A DNA stretch of 41,127 nucleotides from Phyllobacteriaceae bacterium UBA1940. Lineage in GTDB: Bacteria; Pseudomonadota; Alphaproteobacteria; Rhizobiales; Rhizobiaceae. Positions within the stretch are counted from its first letter, which is position 1. Each line of letters starts with the position of its first letter. The stretch covers positions 4,165 to 45,291 of the forward strand of contig DDFA01000077.1 of assembly GCA_002336975.1 (NCBI GenBank), written 5' to 3'. Of the stretch, positions 14,939 through 25,227 are shown piece by piece. The notes beneath the pieces were generated by a model. The model saw nothing but the letters and a program-made list of their open reading frames with translations, searched no databases and was not told where the DNA came from. The position numbers were made by a program, and so were the translations under genes.

Positions 14939-16368
14939 CAGCCGGTCGCTCCGGCGGCGCTTCTGGGGACCAGGATCGTCATCGCGATGCCGAGCTTGCG
15001 CCAGACCGTGAACGACAGCGCCGACGCCTCGAACAGCATCGCAGCGGTCGTCGCGATCGCCGCGCCCCACAGGCCGAATACGGGGATCAGCAGGACATTC
15101 AGGCCGATATTGAGCGCCAGCGTCGCCGCGTAGACCGCGGCGCAAATGTTCTGGTGACCGGTCATCGTCAGCAGGCTTTCGGTCGGGCCGACCGAGGCGC
15201 GGGCGACGACGCCGACGACCAGCACGAACATATAGGGGAACCCTTCGCTGAACTCCGGTCCAAACAGCGACAGCATCGGCTCGCCGATCGCCAGGACGAT
15301 GACGGCCATCGCCAGCGACGGCCAGAAGGTCCACGAGACCGTCTCGCGCGCAAACTGGGCGAGCTGGTCGCGGGCGCCGGCATGGGTGTATTGCGCATAG
15401 CGCTGGGCGACGCCCGCCTTGACGGCGAAATAGGCGAAGTGAACCAGCGCCAGTGTTTTGACCGTCGCGAAATAGACGGCGACGTCGTGCGGCGACATGT
15501 AGAAGCCGACCATCAACACGTCGGCGTTGGTGAGCAGGAAGAAGAAGCTCTCGACGAGGAAGATCGGCAGCGACACCCACAGCCATTCGCGCAGGCGGAA
15601 ATGCCTGGGGCCGGCCGGCACCCGCGCATCGGCGCGCGCCGTCACGGTGACGAGCTGCCAGATCGTCGTCGAATAGGTGGCCGCCACCGTGGCAAACAGC
15701 GCGGTGATCGCGTTTGGCGGGTAGTCCAGCGCCATCGCCAGGCCCATGAATACAAGGATCAGCACCGGGCGCACGATGTAGGTCGGCGTCAACGCCGACA
15801 GAGCCCAGGAATTGGCGCGCGAGACGCCCTGGACGACGTCCGAAAGCGCGATCATCGGCAGGCAGAAGAAGCCGATGACGAAGGGCACGATGTAATAGTC
15901 CTCGATCCGTCCCGCCATCAGCCAGACCGCCAGCGCCCCGAGGCCCGCAATGATCGACGAGGCGACCAGGACGAACAGCCGGCTGGCGAGCATGATGCCA
16001 CGCAACTCCTCCAGGGCGCCTTTTTCCTGGTATTCGGGGATGTAGCGGATGATCGAGGTGTGAAAACCGAAGCAGGACAGGTTGCCGGCGATCACCATGG
16101 TGACCCAGACCAGCACGAAGATGCCGTATTCGAACGAGCCCATCCATCTGGCGAGCAGGACCTGGCTGACAAAGGCGATGACGGCGCTGAAAATGCGGAT
16201 GGCGAAGGCGATGATCGCCATGCGTCCGGCGACCGCCCGCTCGTTGCGCGAGAACAGGATGGCGTCGATTTTCTCGGTGAGCGGGCGCGCGCGATCCGCC
16301 CAGCCGGGGGGCAGCAACCGATCAGCGGTGGTGGCTGCAGAAAAGCGCAACGCGCACGAACTCCACAC
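14938..16368 (-). CDS. Polysaccharide flippase (Wzx-like, MOP superfamily)
   Basis: A 476-residue multi-helix protein with 12-14 predicted membrane spans. RMAIIAFAIRIFSAVIAFVSQVLLARWMGSFEYGIFVLVW is the typical first two helices of oligosaccharide flippases of the polysaccharide-synthesis family, which move lipid-linked glycans across the inner membrane. The GTG at 16368 is the first start in the frame but has no obvious SD; initiation further downstream, before the first helix at about residue 50, is possible. It precedes the GNAT gene with a TGATG overlap. No glycosyltransferase or polymerase genes are nearby, so this is a two-gene island rather than a full polysaccharide cluster. Confidence 0.85.
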   Translation of the reverse strand: MWSSCALRFSAATTADRLLPPGWADRARPLTEKIDAILFSRNERAVAGRMAIIAFAIRIFSAVIAFVSQVLLARWMGSFEYGIFVLVWVTMVIAGNLSCFGFHTSIIRYIPEYQEKGALEELRGIMLASRLFVLVASSIIAGLGALAVWLMAGRIEDYYIVPFVIGFFCLPMIALSDVVQGVSRANSWALSALTPTYIVRPVLILVFMGLAMALDYPPNAITALFATVAATYSTTIWQLVTVTARADARVPAGPRHFRLREWLWVSLPIFLVESFFFLLTNADVLMVGFYMSPHDVAVYFATVKTLALVHFAYFAVKAGVAQRYAQYTHAGARDQLAQFARETVSWTFWPSLAMAVIVLAIGEPMLSLFGPEFSEGFPYMFVLVVGVVARASVGPTESLLTMTGHQNICAAVYAATLALNIGLNVLLIPVFGLWGAAIATTAAMLFEASALSFTVWRKLGIAMTILVPRSAAGATG

Positions 16369-16421
16369 TACTCGTCGCTGGTAGCTATCAGGCAGAGCTT
16401 AAGATTCAGTGGCGGCGCAAC

Positions 16422-16445
16422 AAAAACGCCGCCCGGAACGGCGGG
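16422..16445 (-). terminator. Probable intrinsic terminator of secA
   Basis: On the minus strand a GC-rich hairpin (arms 16443-16439 and 16431-16427, with an alternative register one or two bases away) is followed by TTTTT (16426-16422). It lies about 50 nt after the secA stop and before the flippase gene. Confidence 0.55.
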
Positions 16446-16496
16446 ATGGCGCGGAAAGATCAACAGGCGGCACTGCGGGCGCCGGCCGCCGGCGCA

Positions 16497-19220
16497 TCAC
16501 ACAAATGCGCCGTGGCAATGCTTGAATTTCTTGCCGGAACCGCACGGGCAGGGCTCGTTGCGGCCGACCTTGCCCCACGACGTCGGGTCGTTGGGGTCGC
16601 GGTTTTGCGGATCGACAAACTGTTCGCTGACGAATTGCATGCCCGAGCCTTCGCCGAAATCATCCTCGCCGGTGGTGCCGTCGATGTGATGGCCAAACAT
16701 CGGCGGCAGTTCCGGCGGCGGCGCGTCGGCCTGTTCGCGCACCAGCTCGACGCGCATCAATTGCTGCGTCACCATCTGGCGCAGATTGCCGAGCAGCGCC
16801 TGGAACAGCTCGAACGCCTCGCTCTTGTATTCGTTCAGCGGATCGCGCTGAGCGTAACCGCGGAAGCCGACGACGGAGCGCAAATGCTCGAGATTGACGA
16901 GGTGCTCGCGCCATAGCGTATCGAGCGTCTGCAGCAGGAACGACTTTTCGACGCGCGGCATGATCTCGGGGCCGATGCGTTCGGCGCGCTCGGCGGCGGC
17001 CTGGTCGCCGGCGGCGATAAGGCGTTCGCGGATCTGCTCCTCGTCGATGCCTTCTTCCATCGCCCACTGTTCGACGGGAAGATCGAGGTTGAGGTCGCGG
17101 ATGACCGCTTCCTTGAGACCGGCGGTGTCCCACTGCTCGGGATAGGCGTTTTCGGGGATGTGGCGCGCGACCATGTCTTCGATCGTCTCGTGCCGCATCT
17201 CGGTGACGGTCTCGGCGACGTCGGGCGCGTCCATCAGTTCGATGCGCTGCTCGAACACCACCTTGCGCTGGTCGTTCTGGACGTCGTCGAACTTGAGCAG
17301 GTTCTTGCGGATGTCGAAATTGCGCGCCTCGACCTTCTTCTGCGCCTTTTCAAGCGCCTTGTTGATCCACGGATGGACGATGGCCTCGTCTTCCTTGAGG
17401 CCGAGCTTGACCAGCATCGTGTCCATGCGGTCGGACCCGAAGATGCGCATCAGGTCGTCCTGCAGCGACAGGAAGAATTTCGACTTGCCGGGATCGCCCT
17501 GACGGCCGGAACGGCCGCGCAACTGGTTGTCGATACGGCGCGATTCATGGCGCTCGGTGGCCAGCACGTAGAGGCCGCCGGCGGCCAGCGCCTGCTCCTT
17601 CAGCCGCTGCACATCGGCGCGGATGGCGGCTTCCTTCTCTGCGCGCTCGGGCCCGGCCGGCAGGTCCGCCAGCTCTTCCTCGATGCGCATATCGGCATTG
17701 CCGCCGAGCTGGATGTCGGTGCCGCGGCCGGCCATGTTGGTGGCGATGGTGATGGCGCCGGGCTTGCCGGCCTGGGCGACAATCTGGGCCTCGCGCTCGT
17801 GGTGCCGGGCGTTGAGCACCTGGAACTGGTTGAAACCCTCCTTGAGCAGGCGATCCGCCAGCTGTTCGGACTTTTCGATCGAGACGGTGCCGACCAGGAC
17901 CGGCTGGCCGCTCTTGTGGGCGTCCTTGATCTCGCGAACGATGGCGCGGTATTTTTCCTCGATCGTGCGATAGACCTCGTCGTCATTGTCTTCGCGCCTG
18001 ACCGGCAGGTTGGTCGGGATCTCGATCACGTCGAGGCCATAGATATTGCCGAATTCCTCGGCTTCCGTGGCCGCGGTGCCGGTCATGCCGGCGAGCTTCT
18101 TGTAGAGGCGGAAATAGTTCTGGAACGTCACCGAGGCCAGCGTCTGGTTTTCCGGCTGGATGGCGACGTGTTCCTTGGCTTCCAGCGCCTGGTGCAGTCC
18201 TTCCGAATAGCGGCGGCCCGGCATCATGCGGCCGGTGAACTCGTCGATGATGACGATTTCGCCGTTGCGGACGATGTAATCCTTGTCCTTCGAGAACAGG
18301 CGGTGCGCCTTCAGCGCGTTGTTGACGTGGTGGACCATCGCCACGTTCTCGACGTCGTAGAGTGACTCGCCCTTCAGCAGATCGGCGTCGCGCAGCAGGT
18401 TTTCCAGCTTCTCGGTGCCGGCCTCGGTGAAGATCGAGGTGCGCTGCTTTTCGTCGATTTCGTAGTCGTCCGGCGTCAGCTGGAGCATGAACCGGTCGAC
18501 CGTGTTGTACATCTCGGACCGGTCCTCGAGCGGGCCGGAGATGATCAGCGGCGTGCGGGCCTCGTCGACCAGGATGGAGTCGACCTCGTCGACGATCGCG
18601 AAATGATGGCCGCGCTGCACCATTTCGGAGCGGTCATATTTCATGTTGTCGCGCAGATAGTCGAAGCCGAGTTCGTTGTTGGTCGCGTAGGTGATGTCGC
18701 AGGCATATGCGGCGCGGCGCTGGTCGTCGGTCATGCCGTGCACGATGATGCCGGTGGTCATGCCCAGGAACTTGTAGAGGCGGCCCATCCATTCGGCGTC
18801 GCGCCGGGCGAGGTAGTCGTTGACGGTGACGACGTGCACGCCCTTGCCCTCGAGCGCGTTGAGGTAGACCGGCAGCGTCGCGACCAGGGTCTTGCCTTCG
18901 CCGGTGCGCATTTCGGCGATCGAGCCGGAATGAAGCACCATGCCGCCGATCAGCTGCACGTCGAAGGGGCGCATGCCAAGCGCCCGGCGCGAGGCCTCGC
19001 GCACGGTGGCGAACACCGGCACCAGGATATCGTCGAGCGTCGCGCCGTCCGACAGCTGTTGCTTGAACATCTGGGTGCGTTCGCGCAACTGCTCGTCGCT
19101 GAGCGCCTGCATCTCCGGCTCGAGCGCCGCGATCTGGTCGACCCGGGGCCGCGTGGACTTGACGCGGCGGTCGTTGGAAGAGCCGAATATCTTGCGGGCG
19201 AGGCCGCCGAAGCTGACCAT
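16497..19220 (-). CDS. secA: Preprotein translocase ATPase SecA
   Basis: A full-length 907-residue SecA, the motor that drives preproteins through SecYEG. Walker A MRTGEGKT (Lys110), the DEAD-like [32 protein letters not shown] and [11 protein letters not shown] of the second nucleotide-binding fold, and the helical scaffold ending [22 protein letters not shown] are all intact. The zinc-binding C-terminus [17 protein letters not shown], which contacts SecB and phospholipid, is present. The start ATG has AAAGGA upstream. Promoter-like hexamers lie at 19341-19369 and a terminator at 16422-16445, so it is probably monocistronic. The divergent neighbour encodes an exported PPIase, a common rhizobial arrangement. 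Confidence 0.99.
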   Translation of the reverse strand: MVSFGGLARKIFGSSNDRRVKSTRPRVDQIAALEPEMQALSDEQLRERTQMFKQQLSDGATLDDILVPVFATVREASRRALGMRPFDVQLIGGMVLHSGSIAEMRTGEGKTLVATLPVYLNALEGKGVHVVTVNDYLARRDAEWMGRLYKFLGMTTGIIVHGMTDDQRRAAYACDITYATNNELGFDYLRDNMKYDRSEMVQRGHHFAIVDEVDSILVDEARTPLIISGPLEDRSEMYNTVDRFMLQLTPDDYEIDEKQRTSIFTEAGTEKLENLLRDADLLKGESLYDVENVAMVHHVNNALKAHRLFSKDKDYIVRNGEIVIIDEFTGRMMPGRRYSEGLHQALEAKEHVAIQPENQTLASVTFQNYFRLYKKLAGMTGTAATEAEEFGNIYGLDVIEIPTNLPVRREDNDDEVYRTIEEKYRAIVREIKDAHKSGQPVLVGTVSIEKSEQLADRLLKEGFNQFQVLNARHHEREAQIVAQAGKPGAITIATNMAGRGTDIQLGGNADMRIEEELADLPAGPERAEKEAAIRADVQRLKEQALAAGGLYVLATERHESRRIDNQLRGRSGRQGDPGKSKFFLSLQDDLMRIFGSDRMDTMLVKLGLKEDEAIVHPWINKALEKAQKKVEARNFDIRKNLLKFDDVQNDQRKVVFEQRIELMDAPDVAETVTEMRHETIEDMVARHIPENAYPEQWDTAGLKEAVIRDLNLDLPVEQWAMEEGIDEEQIRERLIAAGDQAAAERAERIGPEIMPRVEKSFLLQTLDTLWREHLVNLEHLRSVVGFRGYAQRDPLNEYKSEAFELFQALLGNLRQMVTQQLMRVELVREQADAPPPELPPMFGHHIDGTTGEDDFGEGSGMQFVSEQFVDPQNRDPNDPTSWGKVGRNEPCPCGSGKKFKHCHGAFV

Positions 19221-19340
19221 TGAATGGTCCTTTCAGAAATGAACCCGACGGTTCACGGGACCGATACCAGCATCGGCCAGGGAGTGCCGCAGACAACAGA
19301 AAAGCGTCCCGAATTCGCATCTGGACGCCAAGGTGCTGGA

Positions 19341-19369
19341 CAGATAAGGAGGGCGGTCAATGATGTCAA
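19341..19369 (-). promoter_or_regulatory. Predicted secA promoter
   Basis: A perfect TTGACA on the minus strand (19369-19364), a 17-bp spacer and TATCTG (19346-19341). The leader to the secA ATG would be about 115 nt. Confidence 0.55.
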
Positions 19370-19459
19370 CGTCGCGTTGCGTTGCGGCATTTTCGACATT
19401 CCCGCCACACTATAGCCGGTTTCGGACGCATTTGAGTGCCGAATAAGGAGAACAACTTC

Positions 19460-20395
19460 ATGCACGCTTCAAATCCCGGAATCCGGTTCGTTCGCGCTTG
19501 TCTCGCCGCCGCGCTGCTCGCCTCGACCAGCATCGTGGCGCTGGCGCAGGACAACACGGCGCCGGCCCAGCCCAAGACGGAAGCCGCGCCCGCCGCTCCG
19601 GCGCTCGACCCGGCGACCGTCGTCGCGACGGTTGACGGCGTCAACATCACCGAAGCAGACGTGCGTCTGGCCGAAACCGAACTCGACCAGCAGTTCGCAC
19701 AGCTGACGCCGGAACAGAAGCGCGCCGCCGCGCTGTCGGCGGTGATCGAGATCCGCGTCATGTCGAACAAGGCCAAGGCCGCGGGCTACGACCAGGATGA
19801 GTCGTTCAAGCGCCGGATCGAGTTCCTGAACCAGCGGGCGCTGCATGCCGAGATGATCGACAAGGAAATTGCGCCGCAGGTGACCGACGAAGCCGTTCGC
19901 GCCCGCTATGACAAGGAAATGGCCGCGGCAACTCCGGTCAACGAGGTCAAGGCCGCCCATATTCTCGTCAAGACCAAGGAAGAGGCAGAGGCGATCATCA
20001 AGGAACTCGATGGCGGCGCCGATTTCGCGGCCATCGCCAAGGAAAAGTCGACCGATCCGGGTTCGGGCGCGAGCGGCGGCGACCTGGGCTATTTCAGCGC
20101 TGGCCAGATGGTGCCCGAATTCGAGAAGGCGGCGTTTGCGCTCAATCCCGGCGAATACACCAAGGAGCCGGTGCAGAGCCAGTTCGGCTGGCATGTCATC
20201 AAGGTCGAGGACAAGCGCGCCAAGCAGCCGCCGGCTTACGATACGGTCAAGGATCAGATCCGCCAGATCGTGTTCCGCGACAAATATTTCGAGACGGTCA
20301 AGTCGTTGCGCGACGCCGCCAAGGTCGAGATCACCGACCCTGCGCTGAAGAGCGGCGTCGAGGCCCTGGAAAAGACCGAAGACCCGGCGCAATAG
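19460..20395 (+). CDS. Exported parvulin-type peptidyl-prolyl isomerase (PrsA/SurA-like)
   Basis: A 311-residue protein. Residues 1-29 form a Sec signal peptide ending ALA before Gln30. An Ala/Pro-rich linker and a SurA-N-like helical region follow, and the parvulin domain lies at about residues 155-260 (KAAHILVKTKEEAEAIIKEL, GGDLGYFSAGQMVPEFEKAAFAL, SQFGWHVIKV). It should catalyse Pro isomerisation and chaperone folding in the periplasm. A strong AAGGAG is at 19445-19450, nine bases before the ATG, which rules out the upstream GTG at 19436. It is divergent from secA. The gene ends 15 bp before the convergent GGDEF/EAL gene. Confidence 0.93.
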   Translation: MHASNPGIRFVRACLAAALLASTSIVALAQDNTAPAQPKTEAAPAAPALDPATVVATVDGVNITEADVRLAETELDQQFAQLTPEQKRAAALSAVIEIRVMSNKAKAAGYDQDESFKRRIEFLNQRALHAEMIDKEIAPQVTDEAVRARYDKEMAAATPVNEVKAAHILVKTKEEAEAIIKELDGGADFAAIAKEKSTDPGSGASGGDLGYFSAGQMVPEFEKAAFALNPGEYTKEPVQSQFGWHVIKVEDKRAKQPPAYDTVKDQIRQIVFRDKYFETVKSLRDAAKVEITDPALKSGVEALEKTEDPAQ

Positions 20396-20410
20396 CGCCG
20401 GCTTGCCGGA

Positions 20411-22345
20411 TCAGGCGCTGAGCGCCTGCGATGTCTCGTCGGTCTCGCCATTTCGGGCGAGATAGGCCGGGATGTCGGTTTCCTCGATCGGGCGGCTGAA
20501 CAGATAGCCCTGCATCTCGTTGCAGCCGAGGCGGACTAGGATGTTGGCCTGCCCCTCGGTTTCCATGCCCTCGACGACGCATCCGATGTTGAGGCTTCGG
20601 CACAGGTCGACGACGCTGCGCACGATCGTCCTGCTGGCGGCGTGCGTTTCGATGGTGGCGATGAAGCTGCGGTCGATTTTGATCTTGTCGAACGCAAACT
20701 GATGGACGTGGCTCAGGCTCGAATAGCCGGTGCCGAAATCGTCGAGCGACACCTGCGCGCCCAGCGCCTTGAGCAGGCGGATCGCCTCGTCGGCCTGGGC
20801 GACGTCGCCCATCAGGGCGGTCTCTGTCACTTCAAAGCCTATTCTTGACGGATTGACGCCGCTTGCCTGCACGGTCGCGACGATCGACAGCATCGTCTGC
20901 GGCGAGATCAGGTCGCGCGTCGACAGATTGAAGGAGAGGCCGACATCGTCGGGCCAGAACCTGGCGGCCTGCAGCGCCTTGCGCAGCAGCACGATGGTGA
21001 TCTCGTTGATGGTCTGGCTGCGCTCCGCAACGGGGATGAACTCGCCGGGCGAGACGTTCCCCAGTTTCGGGCTTTTCCACCGGGCGAGCGCCTCGAAGGC
21101 GATGACCCGGTCGGCGCCGATGTCGAGCACCGGCTGGAACTGCAGGTACATTTCACTGTCGAGGTCGGCGTCGCGCAGGCACTGTTCGATGCCGCTCTCG
21201 GCGCGCACCTGGACCTCGTGCGCCTGGGTGTAGAGCGCGCACTTGCCGCGCCCGTTCTGCTTGACGTGATAGAGGGCGTAGTCGGCGCGTTCGTAGAGTT
21301 CGATCGCGCTGGCGGCGACGTCGGGGAAGATCGCGAAGCCGACCGACGCGCCGATGTTGACCGACATGCCGGACACGGCGAACGGCTTCGCCATCTCCAT
21401 GCAGATCGAATTGCCGAACCGCACCAGGTCGGCTCCGGGCCTGTCGCCGTCGACGATCAGCGCGAACTCGTCGCCGCCCAGGCGCGCCACGAACATGCCG
21501 GCCTCGAGCGAGGCTTTCAACCGGTCTGCGACCAGTTGCAGGACCCGGTCGCCCAGAACGTGTCCGTGCAGGTCGTTGACCGGCTTGAAGCCGTCGAGGT
21601 CGAGCACGCCCACGGCGATCCTGCCCTGCTGATCAGTCGCGGCCGCGATCCGCGTTTCAAGCTCCTGGAAGAAATGGCGGCGGTTCGGCAGGCCGGTCAG
21701 ATTATCGAGATTGGCCAGCCGCAGATTCTCGTCGCCCAGCCGCGTCGCCTCGATGCGAGCGCGGACCATCTCCTTGAAATTCTCCGACGCGACGACCAGG
21801 ACGTACAGCGATGCGGCGATCACCAGCAGCAGGTTGGTCGCGATCATCGCCGAGACGCCGCCCCGGGTCATCAGGAACAGCGCGAACGGCACCGTCACCA
21901 TCGTCGCCATGGCGATCGCCGCGCGCCTGATGTGCATCATGCCGAGAATGGCGGCGACGCCGGTGATGCCGATGCTGAGAGCGACGTGGCCGCGGGTCTC
22001 GACATTGCCGTAAATCCACAGCGCAACCAGCCAGACCAGCATCACGATGCCGATCGTCGCGCTGACAAGGGTCGCGCGGCGGGCGGTTTCGGCCGCCTTT
22101 TCGGCCGTCTCGGTCAGGTTCTTGGATCTCAGCCAGAAGATCGTGCGCAAGGCGCCGGCCATAATGATCATCGGCCCGATGACGCCCGTCAGATAGGTCG
22201 GCACAACGCCATGGTGACTCACCGCGACGGTGCCGGCGTTCGCCATCGCCACAAAATAGAGCACCGGAATTTGCCTGGAATAAGCAGCGACTTCGGAGAT
22301 GAGGACGCTACCGTTGATGCTCTGGTCTGTGGGCATGCTGCTCAT
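20411..22345 (-). CDS. Membrane GGDEF-EAL bifunctional cyclic-di-GMP protein
   Basis: A 644-residue protein with five or six N-terminal membrane helices (about 20-200), then GGDEF and EAL domains. The active-site RLGGDEF (GGDEF at 290-294) is intact, so diguanylate cyclase activity is expected. The EAL motif (418-420), FNLST, EVTETAL, SLDDFGTGYSSLSH, KIDRSF, EGMETEGQ and QGYLFSRP are also intact, so phosphodiesterase activity is expected as well. No separate sensory domain is seen; the helices may sense a membrane signal. Start choice is uncertain (ATG at 22345, 22336 or 22384; none has a strong SD). In related genomes the PPIase and argJ genes are usually adjacent, so this gene may be an insertion. 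Confidence 0.93.
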   Translation of the reverse strand: MSSMPTDQSINGSVLISEVAAYSRQIPVLYFVAMANAGTVAVSHHGVVPTYLTGVIGPMIIMAGALRTIFWLRSKNLTETAEKAAETARRATLVSATIGIVMLVWLVALWIYGNVETRGHVALSIGITGVAAILGMMHIRRAAIAMATMVTVPFALFLMTRGGVSAMIATNLLLVIAASLYVLVVASENFKEMVRARIEATRLGDENLRLANLDNLTGLPNRRHFFQELETRIAAATDQQGRIAVGVLDLDGFKPVNDLHGHVLGDRVLQLVADRLKASLEAGMFVARLGGDEFALIVDGDRPGADLVRFGNSICMEMAKPFAVSGMSVNIGASVGFAIFPDVAASAIELYERADYALYHVKQNGRGKCALYTQAHEVQVRAESGIEQCLRDADLDSEMYLQFQPVLDIGADRVIAFEALARWKSPKLGNVSPGEFIPVAERSQTINEITIVLLRKALQAARFWPDDVGLSFNLSTRDLISPQTMLSIVATVQASGVNPSRIGFEVTETALMGDVAQADEAIRLLKALGAQVSLDDFGTGYSSLSHVHQFAFDKIKIDRSFIATIETHAASRTIVRSVVDLCRSLNIGCVVEGMETEGQANILVRLGCNEMQGYLFSRPIEETDIPAYLARNGETDETSQALSA

Positions 22346-22686
22346 TGATATGCTGACGCAACGTCCAATTGCGCCATGGACCATGAAAAACGCGTTAAGA
22401 TGCCGCGTCAGGTGCGCTGGAATCTGACAATTCAGCCCCTCGAAAAGGTTGGAAATGCGCGATTTTGGCGAAATGCCGGATCGACGCGCATCCCGGCGCG
22501 GATGGAGCATGGCGGGCGCCTTCGGCGACAGCAGGCGCGGCGACGCGGCAAGGGAGCGCGGACCGCCCCGGACAATCCATCGGACTTGCCCCGCCGCGCC
22601 CTTCCTTGACGCGCCGCCTTGCGCTTGGCGCGGCCTTTTGGCAAACGGTGCCACTGGTCGATCCCGCGCTCATTCGAGGCCTTGCC
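22346..22686. other. Divergent intergenic region between the GGDEF/EAL gene and argJ
   Basis: About 340 bp without a recognisable gene. Open frames across it are GC-driven. One hairpin, CGCGCC (22610-22615) with GGCGCG (22627-22632), followed three bases later by TTTT, lies about 50 bp before argJ and could act as a weak terminator or attenuator. The argJ ribosome-binding site GAGG is at 22676-22679. Confidence 0.4.
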
Positions 22687-23922
22687 ATGTCCCATTCAGT
22701 CTCCCCGCTTGCACCCAGGAAATACGCCAAGATGCCGGCCATCGACGGCGTGCGGATCGCGACCGCCGAAGCGGGGATCAAATATCGGAACCGCACCGAC
22801 CTGCTGGTGATGGTTTTCGACAAGGGGACGGAGGTCGCCGGCGTCTTCACACGCTCCAGATGCCCTTCGGCGCCCGTCGATCTGTGCCGCGCCAATCTGC
22901 CCGGCGGCAAGGCGGGCGTGCTTGTGGTCAACTCCGGTAACGCCAACGCCTTTACCGGCCAGAAGGGCCGCGCCACGACGTCGGCCACGGCCAAGGCGGC
23001 GGCGGCGGCGGCCGGATGCGGCGAAGGCGAGGTGTTCCTGGCGTCGACCGGCGTCATCGGCGAACCGCTCGACCCGGCAAAATTCACCGGCCTGCTGGGG
23101 GAGATGGCGAAATCGGCCGAACCGGCGCGCTGGGACGAAGCCGGCAAGGCGATCATGACCACCGACACCTATCCCAAATATGCGACGCAGAAGGCGCTGC
23201 TCGGCGATGTCGAGGTGACGATCAACGGCATCGCCAAGGGCGCCGGCATGATCGCCCCCGACATGGCGACGATGCTGTCCTTCGTGGCGACCGACGCGCC
23301 GATCGCGGCGGCGGCGCTGCAGGAGATGCTGTCGAAGGGAACGGCCAAGACGTTTAACGCGGTGACTGTCGACAGCGATACCTCGACATCCGACACGCTG
23401 CTGATCTTCGCCACCGGCAAGGCGAAAGGCGCGCCGCCCATCACCGACCCCAGGGATCCGCGGCTGGCGCCGTTCCGCAGGGCGCTCAACAAGGTGCTGA
23501 AAAACCTTGCGCTGCAGGTGGTGCGCGACGGCGAAGGCGCGCGCAAGCAGATCGAAGTGACGGTGACCGGCGCCAAATCGTCGAAGTCGGCGCGCAAGAT
23601 CGCGCTGTCGATCGCCAATTCGCCGCTGGTGAAGACCGCTGTCGCCGGCGAGGACGCCAATTGGGGTCGCGTCGTCATGGCCGTCGGCAAGGCCGGCGAA
23701 CCGGCCGATCGCGACCGGTTATCGATCTGGTTCGGCGACAACCGGCTTGCGCACAAGGGCGAGCGCGACTCCGCCTATTCCGAGGAGCGGACATCGGCCT
23801 ACATGAAGCGCGACGAGATCGCGATCCGGGCGGATCTCGGCATCGGCGGCGGCAAGGCGACGGTGTGGACCTGCGATCTGACCAAGGAATATGTCGCTAT
23901 CAACGGCGACTACCGTTCCTGA
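22687..23922 (+). CDS. argJ: Bifunctional glutamate N-acetyltransferase / amino-acid acetyltransferase
   Basis: A 411-residue ArgJ (ornithine acetyltransferase), which recycles the acetyl group from N-acetylornithine to glutamate and can also start arginine synthesis with acetyl-CoA. The self-cleavage motif [16 protein letters not shown] is intact, with cleavage expected between Ala194 and Thr195; Thr195 becomes the nucleophile of the beta chain. [23 protein letters not shown] and the C-terminal [15 protein letters not shown] are typical. GAGG lies 7 nt before the ATG. The upstream open frame to 22465 lacks family similarity. It is the first gene of argJ-GNAT-mutT, with a TGATG junction to the next. 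Confidence 0.97.
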   Translation: MSHSVSPLAPRKYAKMPAIDGVRIATAEAGIKYRNRTDLLVMVFDKGTEVAGVFTRSRCPSAPVDLCRANLPGGKAGVLVVNSGNANAFTGQKGRATTSATAKAAAAAAGCGEGEVFLASTGVIGEPLDPAKFTGLLGEMAKSAEPARWDEAGKAIMTTDTYPKYATQKALLGDVEVTINGIAKGAGMIAPDMATMLSFVATDAPIAAAALQEMLSKGTAKTFNAVTVDSDTSTSDTLLIFATGKAKGAPPITDPRDPRLAPFRRALNKVLKNLALQVVRDGEGARKQIEVTVTGAKSSKSARKIALSIANSPLVKTAVAGEDANWGRVVMAVGKAGEPADRDRLSIWFGDNRLAHKGERDSAYSEERTSAYMKRDEIAIRADLGIGGGKATVWTCDLTKEYVAINGDYRS

Positions 23923-24701
23923 TGATGGCGGCGCAGCTGATCGAGCCGTTTCTGCCGACGGTGCGCCGCTTCGAGGCGGCGGGCTTTCGCGCCTGGCCGG
24001 CGGCGACGCTGCATTATGACAGGGCCTGGCTGATCCGCCTCACCGGCGGCCACCCGGCCAAACGGCTGAACTCGATCAATGTTCTCGACCCCGGCGATTG
24101 CCAGGATATCGGCCCGCGCATCGCGGCTGCTGCGCACCGGTTCGAAACCTTTGGCAGACCACTGACCTTTCGCGTGTCGCCACTGGCCGGCGCACCGGTG
24201 CGCGCATTTCTCGATGCCGAGAACTGGACCCGGTTCGACGAGTCGCTCGTCATGACGCAGGCGCTGGAAGAGATCGATTTCGAACAGGTGATGAGCCAGA
24301 TTCCGCTGCGCGACACCGCGCGCTTCATTTCGGCGGCGATGACGGTGAACGATTTCGAGCCGTCTGTTCGTCCGGGGTTGACGCAAGTTGTCAGTTCGAT
24401 CGAGCCCGAGAGCGGCCTTTTCCTGCTTGAGGACGGCGACAGGCCGGTCGCCAGCGCGATCTGCGTCCACGACGGTGAGCTCGCCGGCCTGTTCCAGGTG
24501 GCGTCGTCATTCAGCCAGCGCGGCAAGGGATTTGGCCGGCGCGTGGTGCTGTCGGCGGTCAAGTGGGCGCGAATGCGCGGCGCCCGCGTCGCCTGGTTGC
24601 AGGTCGAGGCCGACAACGAGGCGGCGATCGGCCTCTACCGGTCGATCGGCTTCAGGGAAGTCTACCGCTACCACTACCGTCAGCCGGCGGCGGCGCGATG
24701 A
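23922..24701 (+). CDS. GNAT-family N-acetyltransferase
   Basis: A 259-residue protein with a C-terminal GNAT domain (about 160-255). LAGLFQVASSFSQRGKGFGRRVVLSAVKWARMRGARVAWLQVEADNEAAIGLYRSIGFREVYRYHYR includes the acetyl-CoA-binding (Q/R)xxGxG/A loop (QRGKGFG) and the helix/NxxAxxLYxxxGF end. The N-terminal half is a divergent partner domain with no clear identity. The ATG overlaps the argJ stop (TGATG), with a second ATG directly after. The 3' end overlaps mutT (ATGA). This argJ-GNAT-mutT order is common in rhizobia. Substrate unknown. Confidence 0.88.
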   Translation: MMAAQLIEPFLPTVRRFEAAGFRAWPAATLHYDRAWLIRLTGGHPAKRLNSINVLDPGDCQDIGPRIAAAAHRFETFGRPLTFRVSPLAGAPVRAFLDAENWTRFDESLVMTQALEEIDFEQVMSQIPLRDTARFISAAMTVNDFEPSVRPGLTQVVSSIEPESGLFLLEDGDRPVASAICVHDGELAGLFQVASSFSQRGKGFGRRVVLSAVKWARMRGARVAWLQVEADNEAAIGLYRSIGFREVYRYHYRQPAAAR

Positions 24702-25117
24702 GCGACGAGCCGACGCCTTTCAAGCTGCTGCTTGTCGCCGCCTGCGCCCTTGTCGACGCCGACGGGCGGGTGCTGCTCAGCGAGCGCCCTGCAGGCAAGC
24801 AGCTTGCCGGCCTGTGGGAATTCCCCGGCGGCAAGGTCGAGCCGGGCGAGTCGCCGGAAGACACTCTGGTGCGCGAACTGACCGAGGAACTCGGGATCGC
24901 GACGAAGCCGGCCTGTCTGGCGCCGCTGACCTTCGCCAGCCACCGCTACGAGACCTTTCACCTGCTGATGCCGCTCTATGTCTGCCGGCGCTTCGAAGGC
25001 ATCCCGGCCGGGCTCGAGGGCCAGAAGATCAAATGGGTGAGGCCGCGAGACATGCGCAATTACCCGATGCCTCCCGCCGACGAGCCGTTGATCCCGTTCC
25101 TGATCGATCTTTTGTAG
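24698..25117 (+). CDS. mutT: MutT-type 8-oxo-dGTP diphosphatase (Nudix hydrolase)
   Basis: A 139-residue protein with a complete Nudix box GGKVEPGESPEDTLVRELTEELGI. The flanking ALVDADGRVLLSERPAGKQLAGLWEFPGGK is the classical MutT form rather than another Nudix class. It should hydrolyse 8-oxo-dGTP to the monophosphate and so prevent A:T to C:G errors. The start overlaps the GNAT stop (ATGA), marking the third gene of the argJ operon. Confidence 0.93.
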   Translation: MSDEPTPFKLLLVAACALVDADGRVLLSERPAGKQLAGLWEFPGGKVEPGESPEDTLVRELTEELGIATKPACLAPLTFASHRYETFHLLMPLYVCRRFEGIPAGLEGQKIKWVRPRDMRNYPMPPADEPLIPFLIDLL

Positions 25118-25227
25118 AGATCGTCCGGCGGCCGATCAGCGTTAATCGAACGTTTAGCCAAACGTGACAAATTTCAACGATGTGGCGCTGTTTCCACGGT
25201 GTGCAGGCGTTGGTTTGGGGTTTGGTC

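Noticed and set aside
14848..16689. 613-codon plus-strand frame opposite the flippase and secA end
   Set aside because: Asp/Arg/His-rich nonsense typical of antisense frames in GC-rich DNA; the minus-strand genes show clear families.
17160..18365. 401-codon plus-strand frame opposite secA
   Set aside because: Antisense shadow of a fully conserved secA.
22610..22640. Attenuator before argJ
   Set aside because: A six-bp stem with an 11-nt loop and only four T after a 3-bp gap; no leader peptide rich in Arg.
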